Assembly (NCBI GenBank): GCA_964471915.1
Contig: CAYYID010000022.1
Span: 1 to 64,000 of the forward strand
From: JAIEPW01 sp964471915
GTDB lineage: Bacteria > Acidobacteriota > Terriglobia > Bryobacterales > Bryobacteraceae
Reading direction: 5' to 3'
Length of the DNA: 64,000 bases
A model generated the notes under the pieces. The model had not been told where the DNA came from and did no database searches. It saw nothing but the letters and a program-made list of their open reading frames with translations. A program made the translations under genes and the position numbers. Shown one piece after another: positions 49,324-56,402 of this stretch (within the stretch, counting starts at the first letter, position 1; each line of letters opens with the position of its first letter).

Positions 49324-49572
49324 CTACACGGCTTTCCGATCCGTGCGGCCGGCGATTCGTTGTGCCAGGGCGGCAGCGCGGGCGCGCTCTCGAGGAGCGG
49401 GCTGGCCGACCTGTGCCGCAAGTTCGGCGGTGTAGCGACGGCTGGCGGACTGTAGCTTCCGGCGACGCACTTCAGTGCGCACTGCTTCCTGAAGAAGCTC
49501 AGAGGCGGGGAGCCGGCGCTCCTTCACAATGTCGTAGAGATCCGTTGGCAGGTAGACCTGCATGCGCGGCAT
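49324..49572 (-). CDS. vapB: VapB-like ribbon-helix-helix antitoxin
   Basis: 82 residues from the ATG at 49572 (MPRMQVYLPTDLYDIVKERRLPASELLQEAVRTEVRRRK), a ribbon-helix-helix DNA-binding N-terminus, followed by a flexible Arg/Ala-rich C-terminus that would wrap the toxin. An upstream ATG in frame would lie above the promoter. TATACT ends 6 nt before the ATG, so the message is probably leaderless. RHH antitoxins usually repress their own promoter. Confidence 0.82.
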   Translation of the reverse strand: MPRMQVYLPTDLYDIVKERRLPASELLQEAVRTEVRRRKLQSASRRYTAELAAQVGQPAPRERARAAALAQRIAGRTDRKAV

Positions 49573-49578
49573 ACGCCT

Positions 49579-49584
49579 AGTATA
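49579..49584 (-). promoter_or_regulatory. -10 TATACT of the vapBC pair
   Basis: TATACT on the minus strand ends 6 nt before the antitoxin ATG. GTGTGTATACTAG surrounding it is partly symmetric (GTATAC), a possible operator half. Confidence 0.5.
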
Positions 49585-49633
49585 CACACGTCGATTCATG
49601 CTCCAGTGTCGTTCGTTCCGAATTCGCCGGGGG

Positions 49634-51787
49634 TCACGGCCGGCGGAGAAAAATCACCGCGGGATCGCTGCAAGTTCGCCGGTCAGGATCGGTAAGCGGC
49701 GCGGTGCAGACATACGCGTACGTCTGCATGGTGGGCAGGTCCGCGGGAATCGCCACGTTGATCTGCTGCACGCCCGCGATGCCGGGCGCCTGCCCGGCGA
49801 ACACCGGCTGCAGCCCCTCGCGATCGTGGATCTTCGCGGTGATGATCGCCGCCCCCGGCGCGCCGGTGGCGAACAGCAGCAGGTACCCGCCCGGGGCGGC
49901 GGGCATGATCTCGCGGTTCGCGGAGAAGTCCTGGTTCAGTACGCCGCCGGGGAAGATCGCGGGCGCGAACGGGGCCAGCGTCACCGGATACGGGGCGCTG
50001 GCCCGGCCGTCCACGCGCAGAATCACGTCGGCGGCGGTGCGATCCGTCAGGTCCGGCGGGACCACGAAGTCCAAAAAGAGCGCATTGGCGCGAACCAGTT
50101 CCGCGCGGAAGCCGTTGAGCGTCACTTCGACCACCTGGCCGGCGATGGCGGCGCCCTCCAGGCGCGCGAGCGAGCCCGCCACCAGGGGTCCGCTGGTGGT
50201 CGCCGCGGCATTGCGGATGCTCGAGATGCGCGGCGCGACCGGCGTCGCCGGGGTGATCTCGACGGTAATCGGAATCAGCGCCACCCCGCCGAGCGAGCCG
50301 GCGTCGATCCGCAGTTGCGCGGCGTAAGTGCCGGGACCGAGGATGTTCGTCAGCACGTTCACCTGCACGGAGCCGTTATCCACCCACGATTGCGGACCGA
50401 ACTGTAGGAAGCCCAGACCCCGGGTGTAGGTAAGCGTCGCGGTCCAGTACATGCGGCCGCCGCCGCGGTTGCGGACGCCGACGAACTGCGCCGGTTGCGG
50501 AGAGTTCGCAGGCACCACGAAGGTGAGGGCGTTGGTGGAGACTTCCAGTTGCGGAAAGTACGTCCCGCAGTCGTTGAATTCTTCGCAATCGCGCGCCGGG
50601 ATCGACGAGGCAAAGCGCGGCACCGGCGCGGTGCGGGAGCCGCCGCTCACCTGCGAAAGCGGCCCGAGTTGCAGGCTCTGGTTGATCTGCACCACGTCGC
50701 TCACCGCGTTGGGGGCGATGCCGAGGAACACCGGGATCTGCGCGGACTGGCGCGCGAAGGGATTGCCCTCGATCACCTCGTAGACGACGGTGAGCGCTCC
50801 GTTCGTCGCGTAGACTTCGCGCAGCGCGTCCAGCGTCACGGTGCCGGAGACCGGACCGGCGTCGAACTCGCGGCGGCCGCCGGCGCCAGCCTCGTCGGTT
50901 TCGGTGACCAACGTCAGCAGCAGGGCGTTCGAGGCGGACTGGTACTTGCCGCCGGAGGCGGCGACGCCGAGGTCGCCGGGCGAGGTCGGCTCCAGCGCGT
51001 CATAGCCGGCGATCGCCATGGGCACGAACAGGCGCGCCCCCGCGGGCACCCCGCTGATGCGCAGGCGGAACCGGGTGCCGGTGTCCGCCCGGAAGCTCGA
51101 GAAGTCCGCCAGCGTGGCGAAGGAGTGGGCGAACGGCTCCGTGATCCGGGTGGTGGCGACCGCCGCCTTCACCCGCACGAAGTCCGCAAAGCTCGGCTGC
51201 GGCACGTCCGGCGGCAGCGGCGAGCCCGCGGGCGCGCAGATCAGCCGTCCGGACACCGAGGCCAGCAGCGACGGCAGCGGCAGCGCCACGGCAACCCGGG
51301 AGTTCGCAATCGCGATCTGGTTCAGCCCGATGTTGGCGATGTTCGCGTAGATCACGGAGCCGTTCAGCAGCGAGGCCTGCACCCGGAGGTTCGCGATCCG
51401 GATCTCGGCCGCGCCGGTGGGCGACAGCGGCACCTGCAGCCCGTCGAAAGTGATCCCGCTGGTGGTGAGAAACACGCCGTTGACGTTGGCCGGCGCGGGG
51501 CCGGCGCCCGAATCCACCGTGATCGCGACATCGGTGGTGATCCCGGTGCCGACGATCCGGTTCGTCACCGGCGCGCTGAGCAGCACCGCCAGGTTCCCCT
51601 GCGCCACCGCGTTCGGGACGCCGCCGGTGCACTTGAAGACGATGTCACCCACGCGTTCGGTGACGCCCTCCGCCCGCACCACGGGAGGCTGGGCCACCAC
51701 CTGGCAGACCAGGCCGGAGTTCTGCGCTTCCACCACGCCAGCGGCGGCGGCAACCGCCAGCCAGAGGCGTCTGAGTCTCGAGTTCAT
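49634..51787 (-). CDS. Large secreted protein with Solibacter-type C-terminal domain (TIGR03437-like)
   Basis: 717 residues with a signal peptide (RLWLAVAAAAGVVEAQ). The body is Ala/Val/Gly-rich beta sandwich (VTNRIVGTGITTDVAITVDSG, VSTNALTFVVPANSPQPAQFVGVRNRGGGRMYWTATLTY, BACON-like). The last ~200 residues (ISSIRNAAATTSGPLVAGSLARLEGAAIAG, VTLNGFRAELVRANALFLDFVVPPDL, YPVTLAPFAPAIF, GYLLLFATGAP, GVQQINVAIPADLP) fit the C-terminal domain described from Solibacter as TIGR03437. Likely surface or extracellular; function unknown. GGAGG precedes the start. Divergent from nadA with 54 bp between. Confidence 0.85.
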   Translation of the reverse strand: MNSRLRRLWLAVAAAAGVVEAQNSGLVCQVVAQPPVVRAEGVTERVGDIVFKCTGGVPNAVAQGNLAVLLSAPVTNRIVGTGITTDVAITVDSGAGPAPANVNGVFLTTSGITFDGLQVPLSPTGAAEIRIANLRVQASLLNGSVIYANIANIGLNQIAIANSRVAVALPLPSLLASVSGRLICAPAGSPLPPDVPQPSFADFVRVKAAVATTRITEPFAHSFATLADFSSFRADTGTRFRLRISGVPAGARLFVPMAIAGYDALEPTSPGDLGVAASGGKYQSASNALLLTLVTETDEAGAGGRREFDAGPVSGTVTLDALREVYATNGALTVVYEVIEGNPFARQSAQIPVFLGIAPNAVSDVVQINQSLQLGPLSQVSGGSRTAPVPRFASSIPARDCEEFNDCGTYFPQLEVSTNALTFVVPANSPQPAQFVGVRNRGGGRMYWTATLTYTRGLGFLQFGPQSWVDNGSVQVNVLTNILGPGTYAAQLRIDAGSLGGVALIPITVEITPATPVAPRISSIRNAAATTSGPLVAGSLARLEGAAIAGQVVEVTLNGFRAELVRANALFLDFVVPPDLTDRTAADVILRVDGRASAPYPVTLAPFAPAIFPGGVLNQDFSANREIMPAAPGGYLLLFATGAPGAAIITAKIHDREGLQPVFAGQAPGIAGVQQINVAIPADLPTMQTYAYVCTAPLTDPDRRTCSDPAVIFLRRP

Positions 51788-51809
51788 GCTGCACCTCCAG
51801 ACGCGGGGC

Positions 51810-51832
51810 TACAATCATTATTAGATCGGAGG
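51810..51832 (+). promoter_or_regulatory. nadA promoter -10 and ribosome-binding site
   Basis: TACAAT (51810-51815) is followed by a short leader with GGAGG (51828-51832) 9 nt before the ATG. This is one of the few starts here with a normal leader. Confidence 0.55.
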
Positions 51833-51841
51833 CCCGATCCC

Positions 51842-52771
51842 ATGCCTGTAGCCCCCACCCTTACCGAAGAAATCGACGAACTGCGGCGCGAACGGCGCGC
51901 GGTTATCCTCGCCCACCACTACCAGGACACCGAGATCCAGGAACTGGCCGACGCCATTGGGGATTCGCTGGAGCTGGCGCGCAAAGCCAAGGAGTTTTCG
52001 GGCGATGTGATCGCCTTCTGCGGGGTCGTGTTCATGGCCGAAACCGCCAAGATCCTCAATCCGGGCCGCACCGTTGTGGTGCCCGACATCGAGGCCGGCT
52101 GCAGCCTGGTGGACTCCTGTCCGGCCGGGCAGCTCCGGGCGTTCAAAACAAAACACCCCGACCATGTTGTAGTCAGTTATATCAATACTTCGGCCGCGGT
52201 GAAAGCGGAAAGCGACATCATCTGCACCTCCCGGAACGCCGTGGACGTGGTGAACTCCATTCCGGCGGACCGGCCGGTGTTGTTCTGCCCGGACGTGAAT
52301 CTGGGCAACTACGTCAAGCGCGTGTCGGGACGCCAGAACATGACCATCTGGCAGGGGGCCTGCATCGTCCACGCGACGTTCCCGGCGCGGCGCCTGCTGC
52401 AGGCGCGGCGGGAACATCCGCACGCGAAGGTGGCGGCCCATCCCGAGTGCCCCGCTGATGTGCTGGCGATGGCCGACTTCATCGGCTCGACGACGGCGAT
52501 TATCGAGCACTGCGTCGCCTCGCCGCACGAAGAGTACATCATCATGACCGAGAGCGGGGTGTCGCACTCGCTCCACAAGCGGGCGCCGCACAAGAAGTTC
52601 TGGTTCGTGCCGAACGAGCAGTGCAATTGCTCGGAGTGCCCGTACATGAAGAAGAACACGCTGGAGAAGCTGCGCGACGCGCTGCGGACGCTTTCGCCGC
52701 AGGTGGACGTCCCGCCGGACATCCTGGAGCGGGCGCGGCTGCCGATCGAGCGCATGCTGGCGCTGCGGTAG
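51842..52771 (+). CDS. nadA: Quinolinate synthase NadA
   Basis: 309 residues. The [4Fe-4S] enzyme that condenses iminoaspartate with DHAP in NAD synthesis. Seen: VILAHHYQDTEIQELADAIGDSLELARKAK, MAETAKILNP, the Cys ligand regions GCSLVDSCPAG, WQGACIVHATF and EQCNCSECPYMKKNTLEKL, plus HPECPADVLAMADFIGST and FVPNEQ. The start is the ATG after GGAGG; the longer frame upstream is antisense shadow. No nadB or nadC in the window. It ends before the second composite palindrome. Confidence 0.97.
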   Translation: MPVAPTLTEEIDELRRERRAVILAHHYQDTEIQELADAIGDSLELARKAKEFSGDVIAFCGVVFMAETAKILNPGRTVVVPDIEAGCSLVDSCPAGQLRAFKTKHPDHVVVSYINTSAAVKAESDIICTSRNAVDVVNSIPADRPVLFCPDVNLGNYVKRVSGRQNMTIWQGACIVHATFPARRLLQARREHPHAKVAAHPECPADVLAMADFIGSTTAIIEHCVASPHEEYIIMTESGVSHSLHKRAPHKKFWFVPNEQCNCSECPYMKKNTLEKLRDALRTLSPQVDVPPDILERARLPIERMLALR

Positions 52772-52791
52772 GCGGCCGCAACGAAGAGATG

Positions 52792-52829
52792 GTTGACAAA
52801 GTCAAGGATCGACCCTTGACTTTGTCAAC
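52792..52829. terminator. Composite palindrome between convergent genes (copy 2)
   Basis: GTTGACAAAGTCAAGG (52792-52807) and CCTTGACTTTGTCAAC (52814-52829) are complementary over 16 bp with a 6-nt loop. The core of each arm is identical to the copy at 6780-6817, and again it lies between the ends of two convergent genes (nadA and the acylase). Confidence 0.7.
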
Positions 52830-52840
52830 TATCGGCGTGG

Positions 52841-55189
52841 TTAACGGACGCCGGTAACCCGGTAGTCCTTCTTCACGTCCCCGGCGATCTCGTCCTCGCG
52901 GAACAGGATCGGCCGCCACTGCTTCTTCGAGAACAGCTCAGTCTGATCCGTAAACTGCGGCGACTGCGGATCCCCGGACTGCGAGTACGTCAGGAACGCC
53001 TTGGCCCGCGGACCCTGGTCCGTGTACTCGAGCGCCATCAGGAAGCTGGAGCCGTGCACCACCGGATAGCCCTTCTCGGTGAGGAAGCGGCTGCCGCGCA
53101 CCGCGGGCGGATTGTCCATGGGCTCCAGCGTGGTGGTGTTGCGCGAGTTGCGCTGCATGTTCATCAGGCCGTCGTAGGCGCCGTCGCCGCCGTGGATGGG
53201 GATGCGGCGGCCGGCCTTGTCGGCGTACTGGACGTCGCCGAGCGCGACATCGACGGCGAGGCCGCGCGCTTCGAGAAGCTTGGCGGCGGCGGCGAGGTTC
53301 TCGAGCGCGAGGTCCCCGGGCGCGAGCGTATGCGGCGTGTTGGCCGGATCCTTGGGATCGAAGTCCACGGCCCAGAGCTTGCCCTTGCGCTGGAGGTCGA
53401 CCGGTTCGTAACGGCCCAGGAACTCCTTGAAAAGCACCGCGCCGCGGGCCTCGAGGTCGTTCCGGCCGTTCCATTGGGAAAGCGTGGCGCAGGACTTGGC
53501 GAGATCGTAGCCGCCAATGACCGATTTGGCGCGGCAGCGGGAGACCAGTTCGTCCTTGAGCAGCTCCGCCGCGTAAGCGCGGTTCGACAGGATCGCATTG
53601 CCGAACTCGTCGAGGCTGAACTTGCCATTGTCGCCAGCGGGCCGGTCGGGGGAGCGGCCGGAGAGCGTGAGGTCGTTATTGCGGGTGCGGAGGGAGCGGG
53701 CGGTCCGCTGCTCGCCGTGCAGGGGCGAGTATCCGCCGTCGAGGGGCGCGCTGGAATTGGCCAGCCAGAAGCTGTCGTTGGCGTTGAAGACGTAGTCCGT
53801 GCGCTCGATCTTCGGCGTCTCGGCGAAGGGGACCACGCCGGGGCGCGCCGTCTTCTCCGAGGTCCATTCGTGGGCGGGGTTCGAGCCGTCGAGCAGCACG
53901 TTGCCGCCCTGTTCGTAGAAGCGCTTCACGGTGGCGTCGGACTCGCGCCGCTTGCGCCAGTCCTCGATCGCGGCGGCGCTGAGCCGCGGCGTCGCGGCAG
54001 TGTCCGCATACCAGGCCAGACCCTCGGAACTCGCGGCGATGGTGTTGATCCAGGTCATGCCCTGGAACTTGGCGTGCGCCGCCTGCAGTTCCTTCATGCC
54101 GCGGGCGGTGCTCATCGCCAGGTGCTGGCGTCCGGTGCCGGCGTTGGCCCAATTGGCGTCGCGGATGGTGACGGCGCGCTGCGCGGTCCAGCCGAGCCCG
54201 GGCCAGTTCATCACGGGACCGTAGTGGCTGAACCAGATGGTGTGGCTGACGGTCTTGAGCGAGCCGTCGGCCTGCTTCACCTCGACGTTGACCGCGCGCG
54301 GCGTCAGCGGCCGTTCCTCGGTGCCGTAGCGGTACGCGGGCTTGCCCGGCACCAGATCCAGCGTGTAGAACGTAACGCGCTTGCCCGCCGAGACGGTGTG
54401 CGTCCAGCCGACGTTCTTGTTGAAGCCGATCGAGACACCGGGGCTGCCGAGCAGCGAAACGCCATAGGCGTCGAGCTTGCCGGGGATGCGCAAGTGCTTC
54501 TCCCAGAACCGGTTCGAGCCGACCCAGGGATAGTGCGGATTGGCGAGCAGCATGCCGCGGCCGGACTCGGTCTTGTCGCGGCCCAGCGCCCAGCCGTTCG
54601 AAGCGCCAAGGTCGACTTCGGGGAATTCGAGGTCCTCCGGCTGCTGCCCGCCGGAAACGGCCTTGGCGGCTTCCGGCGGCTTGGCCGCGCCGATCAGCGA
54701 GGAGTATTGGTGCACGGTGAGCACCAGCGACCGGTGGTAGCCCGAAATGTCGGAAACCGAGATCGGCACCACCCAATCGGCGCCGCGGCACCAGCCGGGG
54801 ACTTTGTCCTTGCCCGTCTTCTTCAGATACTCGTTGTAGCCCGCGACGAACCCGGCGTGCCAGTCGCGATAGTCCTTCGGCGCAGCCGCCAGATCCTTGG
54901 CCGCGGTGCCGATGAGGTCCAGCGCTTTGATGGTGGCATCGCTATAGAGGTGCTCGTTGTCGCGCCCGGCGCCGAAGTACTTGGCGCGCTCGCCGCGGGC
55001 CTTGACCACCTGGTCGGCGATGGAGCAGAGATGATCCTCCGCCTGGGCGTAGCCTTCGCCGAACCCGAGGCTGCCGAAGTCCTTGGCCTCGATGTGCGGG
55101 ATGCCGAAAGAAGTCCGGCGGATGCGGGCTTCATATTGGGCGGCGGAAGCCGCGGCGGCGAGCAGGCAGACGATTCCCAAGGTCCTCAT
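52841..55189 (-). CDS. Penicillin-acylase-family (Ntn) N-acyl hydrolase, secreted
   Basis: 782 residues from the ATG at 55189; the frame continues upstream but a signal peptide begins here (MRTLGIVCLLAAAASAAQ). RTSFGIPHIEAKDFGSLGFGEGYAQAEDHL is typical of the alpha chain. The autocatalytic junction and nucleophile Ser are in DLGASNGWALGRDKT, followed by LLANPHYPW. Later blocks (NVGWTHTVSAGK, TIWFSHYGPVM, DSFWLANSSAP, RNNDLTLSGR) match the beta chain. Relatives hydrolyse aculeacin, N-acylhomoserine lactones or beta-lactams; the substrate here is unknown. TATACT lies 8 nt before the start. Confidence 0.92.
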   Translation of the reverse strand: MRTLGIVCLLAAAASAAQYEARIRRTSFGIPHIEAKDFGSLGFGEGYAQAEDHLCSIADQVVKARGERAKYFGAGRDNEHLYSDATIKALDLIGTAAKDLAAAPKDYRDWHAGFVAGYNEYLKKTGKDKVPGWCRGADWVVPISVSDISGYHRSLVLTVHQYSSLIGAAKPPEAAKAVSGGQQPEDLEFPEVDLGASNGWALGRDKTESGRGMLLANPHYPWVGSNRFWEKHLRIPGKLDAYGVSLLGSPGVSIGFNKNVGWTHTVSAGKRVTFYTLDLVPGKPAYRYGTEERPLTPRAVNVEVKQADGSLKTVSHTIWFSHYGPVMNWPGLGWTAQRAVTIRDANWANAGTGRQHLAMSTARGMKELQAAHAKFQGMTWINTIAASSEGLAWYADTAATPRLSAAAIEDWRKRRESDATVKRFYEQGGNVLLDGSNPAHEWTSEKTARPGVVPFAETPKIERTDYVFNANDSFWLANSSAPLDGGYSPLHGEQRTARSLRTRNNDLTLSGRSPDRPAGDNGKFSLDEFGNAILSNRAYAAELLKDELVSRCRAKSVIGGYDLAKSCATLSQWNGRNDLEARGAVLFKEFLGRYEPVDLQRKGKLWAVDFDPKDPANTPHTLAPGDLALENLAAAAKLLEARGLAVDVALGDVQYADKAGRRIPIHGGDGAYDGLMNMQRNSRNTTTLEPMDNPPAVRGSRFLTEKGYPVVHGSSFLMALEYTDQGPRAKAFLTYSQSGDPQSPQFTDQTELFSKKQWRPILFREDEIAGDVKKDYRVTGVR

Positions 55190-55197
55190 GAGAGGCG

Positions 55198-55203
55198 AGT
55201 ATA
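55198..55203 (-). promoter_or_regulatory. -10 TATACT of the acylase gene
   Basis: TATACT (TGTTATACT, minus strand) ends 8 nt before the ATG at 55189, within the 40-bp gap after the phosphodiesterase gene. No Shine-Dalgarno is evident. Confidence 0.5.
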
Positions 55204-55229
55204 ACAAGCGTGTCATCCAAAGATGCGGA

Positions 55230-56402
55230 TCAAGGGAACTTCCAGCCAAGGAAGGCGGCCAGCCGGCCGGCAATCGAGAGCATGTCGATTTCGCCGAGGC
55301 TGCGGGGGCGGATGCCCCGACGCCAGAAGAGATAGACGCTGCGGTACCCGGGACGCCCGGGCCACAGTCCGTGGACGCCGGTCTCGAAAGGCTTCGTGTA
55401 GAGTTCCGCGGAGCCGTTGCCGAACAGGAAACCCGGGGCCGGCTCGTAGACGGCCACGCAGGGCGCGGCGCCGGGCCGGAAGCGTTGCCACTCCGCCAGA
55501 GGAATGAGCCGGCCGACGCCGGGAAGCGTGCCGAGAGAGGCCGCGCCGGTCTCATCGCGGGCGCAAGCCCAGCCGGGCGAGATCTCCACCTTGCCGGTGG
55601 CCCCGGCGGCGGGCAGGTTCACCACCTTATCGACTTTGGCGAAGCCGTGGTCGGAAACGAGCGCGATGGCCATATCGGGCGGCAAAGCGTCGAGCACGTG
55701 GCCGAGCAATTCGTCCGTGTACTCCAGCACAGCGTGGGACGCGGGTGAGAAGGGGCCGGTCTCGTGCTGTTCGGCGTCGAAGTCGACGAAGTGGACGGCA
55801 AGGAAGTGGGGCTGCTCGAAGCGCAGCAAATAGAGGAGCGCGAGAGTCCGCGTGCGGTCGTCCATCCACTGCTGGGGGAAGGAAGGGTAGGCGCGGGCGA
55901 TCTTTTCGACCAGACCGGTAGTGGCTTTCTCGGCGATGGAGGCGAGGTCCATGGCGCCGCCCTGCCGCTTGCGGAAGAACTCGGGGAGGTTCCAGTCGAT
56001 TTTGTCCGCAACGGTGACAGGCCAGGTGATTGCGGCGGTCCGGGCGCCGGCGGCGCGGGCGGCGTCCCAGAGGGAAGGCACTCTGAGCAGGGACAGGTCC
56101 CAATAGTAGTCGCCGCCTTCAGCGCGGGGGCGGCGGTTGCCGAGAATGCCGTGGACCGCCGGAGGCACGCCGGTGAGGAGCGTGGTGTGCGAGGGCCAGG
56201 TGACCGTGGGGACGACGCCGATGACGCCTTCGGCGCGCTCGGCCTCCCGAAACAGCTTGCGCAGGTGCGGGGTGCGGAGGCCCAGGCGGTCCGCGTCCTG
56301 GAGGTAGCGGTGGTCCAGGCCGTCGATGGAGAGCAGCAGCAGCCGCTTCGGTTGCGCGGAGGCGCACGCGGCCAGCGCGAAGAGGGCCAGAACGAGACGC
56401 AT
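55230..56402 (-). CDS. Secreted alkaline-phosphatase-superfamily phosphodiesterase (NPP-like)
   Basis: 390 residues from the ATG at 56402. Signal peptide (MRLVLALFALAACASA), then LLLLSIDGLDHRYLQ (metal Asp), the nucleophile region VVPTVTWPSHTTLLTGVPPAVHGILGN, VHFVDFDAEQHETGPFSP and ALVSDHGFAKVDKVVNL. This is the nucleotide pyrophosphatase/phosphodiesterase branch, which hydrolyses phosphodiesters. Start and the preceding receptor's stop share one base, so it is coupled to that receptor. It may release phosphate or nucleosides for uptake. Confidence 0.92.
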   Translation of the reverse strand: MRLVLALFALAACASAQPKRLLLLSIDGLDHRYLQDADRLGLRTPHLRKLFREAERAEGVIGVVPTVTWPSHTTLLTGVPPAVHGILGNRRPRAEGGDYYWDLSLLRVPSLWDAARAAGARTAAITWPVTVADKIDWNLPEFFRKRQGGAMDLASIAEKATTGLVEKIARAYPSFPQQWMDDRTRTLALLYLLRFEQPHFLAVHFVDFDAEQHETGPFSPASHAVLEYTDELLGHVLDALPPDMAIALVSDHGFAKVDKVVNLPAAGATGKVEISPGWACARDETGAASLGTLPGVGRLIPLAEWQRFRPGAAPCVAVYEPAPGFLFGNGSAELYTKPFETGVHGLWPGRPGYRSVYLFWRRGIRPRSLGEIDMLSIAGRLAAFLGWKFP

